This document shows, piece after piece, positions 1 to 8,270 of a DNA stretch of 44,135 nucleotides (position 1 is the first letter of the stretch; every line of letters begins with the position of its first letter). The notes under the pieces are model-generated. The model ran no database searches. It was not told the origin of the DNA and worked only from the letters and a program-made list of their open reading frames with translations. A program made the position numbers and the translations under genes. The stretch is taken from positions 1 through 44,135 of the forward strand of contig NZ_VCMV01000005.1 in NCBI RefSeq assembly GCF_008757455.1, written 5' to 3'. Origin of the DNA: Microvirga brassicacearum (GTDB lineage: Bacteria; Pseudomonadota; Alphaproteobacteria; Rhizobiales; Beijerinckiaceae).

Positions 1-42
1 CCCCCCGCCTGTGGCTACTACCCCTACCCACCCTGCTACTGA
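1..42 (+). CDS. C-terminal tail of an unidentified protein (partial)
   Basis: The first reading frame is open from the window edge and ends at a TGA, giving a tail rich in Pro, Tyr and Cys (GYYPYPPCY at the end). Such tails occur on small Pro/Tyr-rich exported proteins, but 13 residues cannot identify a family. It may be a chance frame. Confidence 0.22.
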   Translation, partial: PPACGYYPYPPCY

Positions 43-520
43 CAGGAACAAACGTCCGACCGAAGCTCAGAGCCGAGACACCTTAGCGGGTTTCGGCTAC
101 GCGATGTCGAGTGTCGCGCACAGCCCGGGGTGATCGTGCGGTTGAAGGGATCGGGGGCAGCCGGGCTCGAAAAGGGCTTTTTGATGCGCCGCCTTCCGTT
201 CCCACCCGGCAAGATCGTCCACGATTGTCTGTGTCCTTCACGACGCTTGATCCGGGGAATTCATACAAGGGATCGTTTGCCGCATCTGCTCAAGGCTAGC
301 CTTGAAGAGAGGGTTCTGCTGATAGAACGCACCAAGAGATTGGGAAGTCTTCACCGCATGCTGCCCGCGCGCATGCATCCGAGAGCGCCGCCGGCCTTGC
401 GCAGCCGACACATGGCAACTCGCTGATGCAGACGCCAGCCAATACCATGAACCCGGCATGCAGTAGCGTCGCCGTCCTCACGTCGGGTGGGGGATTGCAG
501 AGTTTCTAAGCGCAGGTAAC
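43..520. other. Intergenic stretch with no supported gene
   Basis: No frame here reads like a protein over its length. A minus-strand stretch near 240-340 reads FYQQNPLFKASLEQM, which faintly recalls the tail of extracellular solute-binding proteins. It is too short and has no matching context, so it is not called as a gene. Confidence 0.4.
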
Positions 521-904
521 CTACCAGAAGCCAGGCCCCCACGGCCCAAAGTCGAAGGCGTCTTGGTTCATCATCTCGGTCATCTGTTGCTCATTGGCAA
601 GTTGCTTGGCGAAAACAGCGGCCCGATAGCTAGACCACGCTGTCTGGTCGCCGAAATAGACGCACTGACACCCGGCAGGATCGGCGAAGACGTAAACCAC
701 GGTCCCGCCCGACGTCTGACGAACGAACTTGTTCGGCGGGAGCTTCTTCATGGCGGCAATCCGCGCTGGCGAATTGGCGGGCTGAAGCGTGAATCCGGCG
801 GCCGCAAGCTGGTTCTCCTTGCTCTGGACCGCCTGTTGCGGGGTCTGGCACGCGGCGAGGATCAGGCTAATCGCGCCAAGCGTAAATATCGATTGGGATT
901 GCAT
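521..904 (-). CDS. Small outer-membrane-type lipoprotein, function unknown
   Basis: The product is 127 residues. It starts with a short hydrophobic leader and a lipobox (LAAC, Cys19), so it should be processed by signal peptidase II and lipidated. The mature part has a VYVFADPAGCQCVYFGD segment with a Cys-x-Cys pair, and ends in a Met/Gln-rich stretch followed by FGPWGPGFW. A longer open frame upstream is Arg/Ser-rich and looks non-coding, so the ATG just before the leader is preferred. Small lipoproteins of this shape are common in Rhizobiales, but I do not recognise a named family. Confidence 0.72.
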   Translation of the reverse strand: MQSQSIFTLGAISLILAACQTPQQAVQSKENQLAAAGFTLQPANSPARIAAMKKLPPNKFVRQTSGGTVVYVFADPAGCQCVYFGDQTAWSSYRAAVFAKQLANEQQMTEMMNQDAFDFGPWGPGFW

Positions 905-1011
905 TGCTTCTCTCCCGGCGGCCGATAATCGCGACAGGAATGACTCCGCCGATGCCAACAGCCTCGCACGAAAGCAAGCAGTCAGCTTGACAAAACGAGA
1001 CACCGGCTTGA

Positions 1012-1410
1012 CGTGCCGAGACAGAGACGCCCGTCGGGGCCGACGGCGACAGCTTTCTCGATGCGGCGCAGAATGCCCGCCTGATCGCCTCGGCCGAGCG
1101 CTATTACCGTGTGATGTACTACGGCGGGGCAGAGTCCCGGAATCTGCGCGACACGCATATGTTCGAGACGCTCGAACGTATTCTGGAAGCGCGCGGCCCG
1201 CAATCGAAAGCGGTCGTATGGGCTCACAACTCACACATGGGCGACGCGCGCTACACGGAGATGGGCGTCCTACGCCACGAGCTGAACATCGGCCAGCTCT
1301 GCCGCCAGCGCCTCGGCGAGGAAGCCGCGCTCATCGGCTTCGGCACGCACACGGGCACCGTTGCGGCGGCTTCTGATGATCGATGGTTCCCGATTATGAA
1401 TCCCATCTGA
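1012..1410 (+). pseudogene. Erythromycin esterase-like protein, C-terminal fragment
   Basis: From about 1030 the frame reads like the C-terminal half of the erythromycin esterase/succinoglycan-biosynthesis (EreA-like) family: AERYYRVMYYG, NLRDTHMFETLERIL, the conserved VVWAHNSHMGDAR, NIGQLCRQR and IGFGTHTGTVAAASD. The upstream part, with the N-terminal catalytic residues, is missing, because the frame is closed just upstream of 1012. The family C-terminus after AAASD is replaced by an unrelated ten-residue tail. Intact members have about 400 residues or more, and fewer than 130 remain here. It faces the GGDEF/EAL gene tail to tail. It is a relic cut at both ends and is almost certainly inactive. 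Confidence 0.8.
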
Positions 1411-1460
1411 TAATATCCACGGCGCAAGCGTTCCCGCACGGTGCTGTCGACTGCCGCCGA

Positions 1461-4358
1461 TCACGCCTCCCGGAGCTTGCCGCGTGGACCGGCTCTCCAG
1501 ACGCCATGGTCCGGCCAGGACCGAAGGAACCGCGGAACGGCCTCGGCAGCCATCGGCCTCCCGAAGAAGTATCCTTGGCCAAAATCGCACCCTTGTTCCC
1601 AGAGGAGGCTTGCTTGAGCGGAGGTTTCGACGCCTTCTGCAACAACCCTGAGGTCAAGATTCTGACCAAGGCTGAGCACCGCTTTGACGATCGCCGCATC
1701 GCTGGATCCGCTCTCAAGGTTGCTGACGAACGACCGATCCAGCTTGAGAACGTCGACGGGAAATTTCTTGAGGTGCAACAAGGACGCGTAGCCGGTGCCG
1801 AAATCGTCAAGCGCGATCTTTATTCCCTCGGCGCTCAGGGTCCGCAACGCATGCTCGACGTATTTCGCGTCGCGGCCGAGAAACACCGTTTCGGTAACCT
1901 CGAGCTCAAGACAGCTTGTTGGTAAATCGGCCAACCGGAGCCGATTGAGCACCCACTCGGCATAGCCGCCCCGAAGAAACTCACTGGCCGAGGCATTGAT
2001 GGCGATGCTCCCGACATCGAGACCCGCATCGAGCCAGGATGACAAGTCTCGGAGGACAGAGGAAAGCATCCGCTCGCCGATCGCGATGCCGAGGTTCACA
2101 TCGTCGAAGGCCGGTGCAATTGTGTCGGGAGCCTGAAGTCCCCGGCGAGGGTGATGCCACCGCAACAGCGCCTCGAAGCCGGCAACGCCGCCATCGCCCA
2201 ATGCGATTTTCGGCTGGTAGAACGGAACAATCCAGTCGAACCTCACGGCCTGTTGGGCCAGCCGCAGGGCCGAGGCGGTTTGCTGCATTTCGTCGCGCAT
2301 GGAAGGCTTGTACATCCTGAACAGGCCCGGTCCTGTCGCCTTGCCGCTGTACAACGCGAGATCCGCCTGCTTGAGAAGTTCGTCAGGCTCCATGCTGAGG
2401 TCAGACGAGATGGCTCCCCCAACGCTCGCTCGATAATCTCGTCCAATATGATTTCCACTCGACGGCTCGCGCACTTGGGTCACGATATTCTCTGCAAGCC
2501 GGATGACCTCTGTCTCATCGATATTGGGGATGATAATGGAAAACTCGTCTCCGCCGAGGCGTGCCACGCAATCGGGAGCTGGCGCGATGCTTTGGAGCCG
2601 TGCGGCGAACGCCTTCAGGACAGCATCCCCGGCATCGTGACCGAACCTGTCGTTGATCTGTTTAAAGTCGTCGAGATCGACGATCAGCAGACCGACCCTT
2701 TGCTGCGCTACAAAGGCGTGATCCAGAGCCTGCTGGAGCCTCGCCTGAAAGAAGCTTCGATTGGGAAGACCCGTCAGAGGATCGTGAAATGCGGCCCAGC
2801 GGAGGCTCTCCTCCGCGAGCTTGCTGTCGTGAATGTCCTCGGCCGTGCCGTACCAGCGAACGATGGCATCCGTCTCGTTTCGTCGGGCCGTCGCCCTTCC
2901 ACGAAACCAGCGAAAACTTCCGTCAGCCAGGCGCAAACGGAACTCGTCGTCGTACGGCTCGCCCGTGGTTATGGATTGAGCCCATCTCCGCGTTGCGGGT
3001 TCGAGGTCATCCGGATGCAAACCTTTCGCCCAGCCGCCCTCGGAGAGCACCTCGTCGCGGGAGAAGCCTGTCAGAGAAAGCCAGCGGGAACTGATCTCGA
3101 CGGTTCGGCCCTTCGGGTCTGCAATCCATGGGATCTGCGGGTTTAACTCAACCAGATAGCGGAAGTTTTCCTGGCTCTCGCGATACTGTTCTTCCGCTCG
3201 TTTCCGTTTATCGGTATCCTGCGCTACCGTGATGGTGGAAATCACCTCGCCGGTTTCATCGCGAACGAAGGAGACGTTGACCGCGCACCAAGTGGCAGTG
3301 CCGTCCGGTCTGATATAGCGCTTCTCGATCTCGAAGGGTTCGCCGCGCTCCCTGTGTTCCTCGAATACGGCGAGGTTGTTCGGAAAATCCTCCGGGTGCG
3401 TGAAGTCCCTCATTGGAAGACCGTCGAGCTCTTCCCATCGACGCCCGACGATGTCGCAGAAGCGCTGGTTTACCATCAGCACCTCGTTGTTCATACCACG
3501 ATGCAGGATCCCGACCATGGTTTGGCCGAAGACTATCGCAAGTTGACGCTCCCGCTCGCGGAGCGCTTGCGTGGCCAGTTTGCTCTCGTGGATGTCCTCC
3601 AGCGTGCCGTACCAGCGGATAATCCCGCCATCTTTGTTGCGCCTGGCGGTCGCGCGAGCCCGAAACCAGCGATAAATCCCCGTCTGCAGGCGCAACCGGT
3701 ACTCTGCGTCGAACCGCTCGCCACTGGCGACCGAGTTTAGCCAGCTTTGCTGCGTGGGCGGCAGGTCCTCCGGGTGCAGCGCCTTGATCCAGCCGCGACC
3801 GAGAGCCTCCTGAACGGGGACGCCCGTGAGCTCCTGCCAGCGAGAGGAGGTCTCGACGACCTTGCCTTGCGGGTCGGCGGTCCAGGGAATCTGCGGATTC
3901 AGCTCGACGGAATACCGATAGTGCTCTTCGCTTTCGCACAGGACCACTTCAGCCTGCCGGAGTTCCGTGATGTCGGAAATGACTGCGACGATGAAGGAGT
4001 CCTCCCCTGTCGCCGCCGGAAGGCTGACAAGACGCTTATGGGTGCTCAGGGTCCGAATAGTGCCGTCGCCCGTAGTGATGATCTCCTCGACCTGGTGGTC
4101 CTGACCGGTTGAGAGGACCTCGTCGTCGATCGCCCAGAAGCTGTCGGCCTGCTCCTTTGGAATGAAGTTGTGATCCACGCGGCCAATCATTGCCTCGCGA
4201 GGCTGGCCTACAAGGCTGCACGCAGCGTCGTTCAGAAACACGAAGCGATGGGCATGGTCCTTGACAATGACCGGTTGCGCAATGCCGTTCAGGATGCGCT
4301 CGAAGGCCTCGGCCGCGCTCCTGACCTGAACAGGGCCGGGATGAATCTTCAACGTCAT
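1461..4358 (-). CDS. Four-PAS diguanylate cyclase/phosphodiesterase (GGDEF-EAL)
   Basis: The product is 965 residues, with no membrane segment or signal peptide, so it is probably a cytosolic sensor. Four PAS domains lie at about 14-140, 141-268, 268-392 and 393-520. The second and fourth are near copies (VELNPQIPW, then RWFRxRATARRN). A GGDEF domain follows at about 525-690 with the intact motif RLGGDEF. The position of the RxxD product-inhibition site reads PAPD, so feedback inhibition is probably lost. The EAL domain at about 700-945 keeps FEALLRW, DDFGTG and EGVET, so both c-di-GMP synthesis and hydrolysis are chemically possible. It is alone, with no neighbouring gene of related function. 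The ATG at 4358 is chosen as the first in-frame start before the PAS region. Confidence 0.93.
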   Translation of the reverse strand: MTLKIHPGPVQVRSAAEAFERILNGIAQPVIVKDHAHRFVFLNDAACSLVGQPREAMIGRVDHNFIPKEQADSFWAIDDEVLSTGQDHQVEEIITTGDGTIRTLSTHKRLVSLPAATGEDSFIVAVISDITELRQAEVVLCESEEHYRYSVELNPQIPWTADPQGKVVETSSRWQELTGVPVQEALGRGWIKALHPEDLPPTQQSWLNSVASGERFDAEYRLRLQTGIYRWFRARATARRNKDGGIIRWYGTLEDIHESKLATQALRERERQLAIVFGQTMVGILHRGMNNEVLMVNQRFCDIVGRRWEELDGLPMRDFTHPEDFPNNLAVFEEHRERGEPFEIEKRYIRPDGTATWCAVNVSFVRDETGEVISTITVAQDTDKRKRAEEQYRESQENFRYLVELNPQIPWIADPKGRTVEISSRWLSLTGFSRDEVLSEGGWAKGLHPDDLEPATRRWAQSITTGEPYDDEFRLRLADGSFRWFRGRATARRNETDAIVRWYGTAEDIHDSKLAEESLRWAAFHDPLTGLPNRSFFQARLQQALDHAFVAQQRVGLLIVDLDDFKQINDRFGHDAGDAVLKAFAARLQSIAPAPDCVARLGGDEFSIIIPNIDETEVIRLAENIVTQVREPSSGNHIGRDYRASVGGAISSDLSMEPDELLKQADLALYSGKATGPGLFRMYKPSMRDEMQQTASALRLAQQAVRFDWIVPFYQPKIALGDGGVAGFEALLRWHHPRRGLQAPDTIAPAFDDVNLGIAIGERMLSSVLRDLSSWLDAGLDVGSIAINASASEFLRGGYAEWVLNRLRLADLPTSCLELEVTETVFLGRDAKYVEHALRTLSAEGIKIALDDFGTGYASLLHLKKFPVDVLKLDRSFVSNLESGSSDAAIVKAVLSLGQNLDLRVVAEGVETSAQASLLWEQGCDFGQGYFFGRPMAAEAVPRFLRSWPDHGVWRAGPRGKLREA

Positions 4359-4643
4359 CTCATAGATCTTCCGAAGAGAATCTTGTTGAGCGGCATCGCC
4401 CTCGATCTCTGTACATCATGATCAGTTGAGCATAGATCGGGTGACTGCGAAACAGGCTAATGTCCAGGATATCACCTACTGGTGTCTTGATGGCCGACAA
4501 GATGCTTCGAAGTTACGCTGCGCGCAGCCAGCGAAACTCTTCAGGAATTCCTCGAGAACCATTTGTTTTCAAGCATACTGACGCCGAGATGGGCGCCAGG
4601 GTGCAAACGTCTGCTCAATCCTGAGACCGCCCGTTCGGAATAG

Positions 4644-4925
4644 CCGTCGACATTCGCCGAACGACGCAGCCTTGCCCGCATCGTTCAGGAGACCATCCAG
4701 ATGCAGACCATCATCAACCTCATCTCGGCCGACATAGGCATGTCGCTGGTTCCCGCCTCCCTGCGCCATCTCGCGCGGACGGGCGTGCGCTACGTCGATC
4801 TGCTCGATTCGCCGCCTCGTCTCGAAACAGGGATCACGTGGCGCCGCGATTACATGCCGGCGACATTGGAGCGATTTTTCGCCACCGCCTTCGAAACGTC
4901 AGTGATCGCCAATCTTCAACCGTGA
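4644..4925 (+). pseudogene. LysR-type regulator, C-terminal fragment
   Basis: The frame opens after a stop at 4641 and reads VQETIQMQTIINLISADIG followed by MSLVPASLRHL. This is the typical last third of a LysR effector-binding domain. It ends with ERFFATAFETSV and a stop. The helix-turn-helix and the first effector-binding subdomain are absent, leaving about 93 of the usual 300 residues. No intact copy is nearby. It is a remnant of an unknown operon. Confidence 0.75.
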
Positions 4926-5022
4926 TAGCCCGAGCGCGTTAGCGTGCATGCGCCCCAAGCCGGATTTACGGGCAAACGTCGCCTGCTCCCACGAACAGAC
5001 ATTGTAGGCACGCCGCGGTTAT

Positions 5023-5047
5023 GTCCGCTTCGCGCCGCGAAGCGGAC
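5023..5047. repeat. Perfect 25-bp palindrome, possible intergenic repeat
   Basis: GTCCGCTTCGCG is followed by one base and then by its exact reverse complement, so this can form a 12-bp hairpin with almost no loop. Degenerate pieces of the same theme (GAAGCRGAC) recur up to about 5120. Scattered TGTCCGCT...AGCGGACA elements are common between genes in rhizobia, and this may be one. It lies between the LysR relic and the permease stop, and a terminator role is also possible, but there is no T-run. Confidence 0.55.
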
Positions 5048-5195
5048 GTTCGATGTACTTCCGGAATGTGCCATTTCCCGACATTCCTGGCGCTGCTCCG
5101 AAGCAGACATTCGAGCAACGGCCGGAGTGAGCCTTTTGCCGACAAGTATGCACGTCTCCACCGCGATCCAATCCAGTGAGCGGTCCCGGTGCCTT

Positions 5196-6203
5196 CTATT
5201 CGCTCTGTTGGAAGTTGCGGATTCTGTCGAACAGCACCGCGAGCACGATGGCGCCGCCGATGAAAGCGCCCTGCCAGAAGGCGTTGATGCCTAGCAGGCC
5301 GAGACTGTTGCGGATGACCTCGATCAGGGCGGCGCCAACGATTGCGCCGAATGCGGTGCCGACGCCGCCGGCCAGATCGGCGCCGCCGATGACAGCGGCA
5401 GCGATCACCTGCAATTCCATTCCAGCACCAATGTTGGTGGTGACAGCACCGAGCCATCCGGTTTGAATGATGCCGGCGATTCCCGCCGACAAAGCGGAAA
5501 TCATATAGACGGCGACCTTGATCTTTCGCACCGGCACACCCGTGAGTGTCGCGGCATGCTCATTGTCGCCGATGGCAAAGACGTAGCGGCCAAACCGGGT
5601 CCAGCGCAGCACGAAACCGGTCATGAGCGCCAGCACGACCATATAGAGCACCGGGTTGGCGATACCTAAGAACCAGGCTCCGCCGCCCAGCGCCAGGAGC
5701 TTGTCGTGATCCGGTCCGAACTGGAAGACGACGGTGTTGTTCGACGCGACCATCGCCAGGCTGCGCGCAATCGACAGCATGCCGAGAGTGACCACGAATG
5801 GCGGAAAGTTCAGGTAGGCGATCAGGATTCCGTTAAAGGCTCCGATCAGAAGGGCAGTGCCCATCGAGGCGGCGATGCCGACCTCGATGCTGTGCCCGGC
5901 ATGCATCACCACAGCAAGCACCATGCTGCATAGGCAAAGCACGGACCCAACTGACAAGTCGATGCCACCGGTGATGATGACCACCGTCATGCCAAGCGCA
6001 ATGATCGCGACAAAAGTGACGTTGCGGGTGATGTTATATAAATTCTTCGTCGTCGCAAATGAATCGGTCGCAAACGACAGGAAGACGGACGCCAGGATGA
6101 CAGCGATCAGGACCCAGAACGTCTGGCTTCCCAGGATCGTCGCGAGCCAGCTGTGCTGCTTTCGCTCGATCGCTTCATCAAAGGTATCAGTGGTAATTGC
6201 CAT
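5196..6203 (-). CDS. Sugar ABC transporter permease (RbsC/BPD_transp_2 type)
   Basis: The product has 335 residues and 8-10 hydrophobic segments. It carries family hallmarks such as TGGIDLSVGSVL, NYFPPFVVTLG-like PPFVVTLGMLSIARS and a late GGADLAGGVGTAFGA. This is the inner-membrane channel of a carbohydrate-uptake ABC system (CUT2/ribose type). The ATG at 6203 follows AAGAAGG, a good ribosome site. An upstream start in the same frame would add 13 residues without one. It lies 42 bp downstream of the ATPase gene on the same strand, so they form one operon. The matching binding protein is on the other strand at 8271. Confidence 0.92.
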   Translation of the reverse strand: MAITTDTFDEAIERKQHSWLATILGSQTFWVLIAVILASVFLSFATDSFATTKNLYNITRNVTFVAIIALGMTVVIITGGIDLSVGSVLCLCSMVLAVVMHAGHSIEVGIAASMGTALLIGAFNGILIAYLNFPPFVVTLGMLSIARSLAMVASNNTVVFQFGPDHDKLLALGGGAWFLGIANPVLYMVVLALMTGFVLRWTRFGRYVFAIGDNEHAATLTGVPVRKIKVAVYMISALSAGIAGIIQTGWLGAVTTNIGAGMELQVIAAAVIGGADLAGGVGTAFGAIVGAALIEVIRNSLGLLGINAFWQGAFIGGAIVLAVLFDRIRNFQQSE

Positions 6204-6245
6204 CGTTGACCTTCTTTTCTGATCGATACCGACAAGCGGCATCGA

Positions 6246-6986
6246 TCATACCCGTTCGATCGCGCCAGTGATAAGCCCTGTCACTTCCTCGGGCGAACTC
6301 GCCGCGATCTGCTTGTCGGCCACCTTTCTGCCCCGCCGCATCACGATGACACGGTCGGCGACAGCAAAAACATCCGGCATGCGGTGGCTGATGAGAACAA
6401 CGGCAATGCCGCGGTCGCGCAATTGGCGGATCAGGTGCAGCACTTCGGTAACCTGACGGACCGAAATTGACGCTGTCGGTTCGTCCATCAGCACGATCTT
6501 GGCTTCCGAGAGCATGGTGCGGGCGATCGCGACCGCCTGCCGCTGCCCGCCTGACATTTGCTTGACGAGATCACGTGGGCGCGTTTCCGACTTCAGCTCC
6601 CGAAAGATCTCGCCGGCGCGCCTGTACATTCTCCTGTAGTCGAGCACGCGGAAGGGCCCGAAGCCGTGGCGCAGTTCGCGTCCGAGGAAGACATTCGCCG
6701 CCGACGTCAGGTTGTTGCAGAGCGCGAGGTCCTGGTGAACGATTTCGATGCCATGCTGCCGCGCTTCCACCGGGCGGTGAAGGATGAGTTCCAAACCATC
6801 CAGGTGCATGGTGCCATGGCTCGGTCGAAAATTGCCGGCGATCATTTTGACCAATGTGGACTTGCCGGCTCCGTTGTCGCCCATGAGGCCGACGACCTGT
6901 CCTGCCTCAATCGAAAGCGAAACATCGTTGACCGCCTGAATGGCACCGAAGTGTTTGGAGATGTTGGTGAGTTCGAGAACCGCCAC
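6246..6986 (-). CDS. Sugar ABC transporter ATP-binding protein (single domain)
   Basis: The product is 246 residues. Visible motifs are Walker A GDNGAGKST (about 37-45), the signature MSGGQRQ (about 144), Walker B IVLMDEPTA and the switch histidine in LISHRM. CUT2 ATPases often carry two fused ABC domains of about 500 residues. This one has a single domain, so it must act as a homodimer, as in the FrcA-type rhizobial systems. It is the first gene of the operon with the permease and is divergent from the first epimerase gene, with 255 bp between. Substrate is unknown. Confidence 0.92.
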   Translation of the reverse strand: MAVLELTNISKHFGAIQAVNDVSLSIEAGQVVGLMGDNGAGKSTLVKMIAGNFRPSHGTMHLDGLELILHRPVEARQHGIEIVHQDLALCNNLTSAANVFLGRELRHGFGPFRVLDYRRMYRRAGEIFRELKSETRPRDLVKQMSGGQRQAVAIARTMLSEAKIVLMDEPTASISVRQVTEVLHLIRQLRDRGIAVVLISHRMPDVFAVADRVIVMRRGRKVADKQIAASSPEEVTGLITGAIERV

Positions 6987-7175
6987 CAGCTTCTAGCCTC
7001 CCAAAACCTTCAGGCTCGCTGCCGCTCTGAGCCGCGCTCGTCTCGGGCAGGCGTAGCGATCTCGCTTTCCCGATTTTCCTCACAGGAGGCGCGATGACCT
7101 TCATTTACGCAAAACGCCGCGACAGCGTCAATCAATTGTCAGACGAATCGGACCCTCTGACGCGCAAAAATCTGT

Positions 7176-7188
7176 TTTGTATGACAAA
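7176..7188. promoter_or_regulatory. Candidate FadR/GntR-type operator
   Basis: TTTGT-ATG-ACAAA is an inverted repeat in the divergent promoter region between the ABC ATPase operon and the first epimerase gene, 54 bp before the latter. Its form resembles operators of FadR-subfamily GntR regulators of sugar-acid genes (TTGTATACAA-like). Two such regulators are encoded in the locus. Binding is inferred. Confidence 0.4.
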
Positions 7189-7241
7189 TAGCCGTTGACG
7201 TGCGAGGCCGGCGGATATTAGCTGACGGCGGGAGATAGAGC

Positions 7242-8222
7242 ATGCTGATCCTTGTCACCGGCGCAACGGGCAAGGTCGGGCGGCACTTCATCGCTGGGCT
7301 GCTTGACGATGTGCGATTTTCCAAAGTGAGCGTTCGGGCGCTTTGTCACAATCGTTTGCGCGATGAAACCGACCGCGTCGAGGTGGTCCTGGGCTCGATC
7401 GCCGAGCGTCATGTCGCGGCGGCGGCGCTCGCCGGCGTCACACATGTCGTGCACCTCGCGACCTGCAAAGAAACGCCCGACGACGTCATGGACGTAACGG
7501 TCAAAGGGCTTTTCTGGCTGCTCGAGGAGTTTCGGCTGAGCCCCACCGCCCGCCAGTTTATCCTTATCGGCGGAGACGCAGGGATCGGTCATTTCTATTA
7601 TCGCCACGCCGGGCCGATTACCGAAGATGCGCCGCACCGGGCGTATCCGGGAAGCTACGCATTATCGAAAGTTCTGGAAGAGGTGATGCTGGAGCAGTTC
7701 GGCATTCAATACGACACCAACGGCTGCTGTCTTCGCGCGCCGTGGATCATGGAGAAGGACGACTTCAAGTATACGCTATCGTTCGGCGACGACGTGTTCG
7801 GGGGGCCTGACTGGAAGACCCTGGTCCCGGAAGCCGACGCGAAGCGCTACGCCAAAGAAGGCACCGTGCCACTGTTGCGCGACGCCGATGGGCACCCGCT
7901 GAAGCGCAATTTCGTGCACGTCGACGATCTGGTTTCGGCGATATTGGCTGCACTCGACAATCCGCGCGCGAAACGGCAGCTCTTCAACATCTGCATGGAT
8001 CGGCCTGTCGACTATGGCGAGGTCGCCGCGTACCTCGCCCGTACGCGTGGCCTCGACTCCATCGACATACCGAGCGGGTTTCACTCGAACTGGATGGATA
8101 ACAGTAAGGCCAAGTACCTGCTGGACTGGCAACCCGGCTACGACCTGGAAATGCTTATTGACTCAGCCTGGCAATACGCGCGTTCACAGACTGAACCTCG
8201 CATCGTCTGGTACCCGGGTTGA
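7242..8222 (+). CDS. NAD-dependent epimerase/dehydratase (extended SDR)
   Basis: The product is 326 residues with an N-terminal Rossmann motif GATGKVG (about 7-13) and an active-site Tyr-x-x-x-Lys within GSYALSKVLEE (about 137). It also has HVDDLVSAILAAL, the typical late SDR segment. Members act on nucleotide sugars or on sugar acids and aldonates. It is placed with a CUT2 sugar transporter and FadR-type regulators, so oxidation of an imported sugar or sugar acid is a fair guess, but the substrate is not shown. GGGAGATAGAGC precedes the ATG. The binding-protein gene follows after 48 bp. Confidence 0.85.
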   Translation: MLILVTGATGKVGRHFIAGLLDDVRFSKVSVRALCHNRLRDETDRVEVVLGSIAERHVAAAALAGVTHVVHLATCKETPDDVMDVTVKGLFWLLEEFRLSPTARQFILIGGDAGIGHFYYRHAGPITEDAPHRAYPGSYALSKVLEEVMLEQFGIQYDTNGCCLRAPWIMEKDDFKYTLSFGDDVFGGPDWKTLVPEADAKRYAKEGTVPLLRDADGHPLKRNFVHVDDLVSAILAALDNPRAKRQLFNICMDRPVDYGEVAAYLARTRGLDSIDIPSGFHSNWMDNSKAKYLLDWQPGYDLEMLIDSAWQYARSQTEPRIVWYPG

Positions 8223-8270
8223 TTTCGTGGGGCGGACACGCCGTGTCCGTTTGTTTCAAGGGAGGAATCA

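Noticed and set aside
238..459. A minus-strand frame with FYQQNPLFKASLEQM, possibly a solute-binding protein tail
   Set aside because: Only about 20 residues look protein-like, the upstream part is random, and no transporter gene is next to it.
2151..3146. A plus-strand open frame of 331 codons opposite the GGDEF/EAL gene
   Set aside because: It is a GC-rich antisense shadow of the GGDEF and PAS coding region, with no recognisable motifs.
7178..7183. TGTATG in the sugar locus as a further MocR half-site
   Set aside because: It has no CATACA partner at the right distance and is part of the TTTGT-ATG-ACAAA palindrome suited to a FadR-type regulator.
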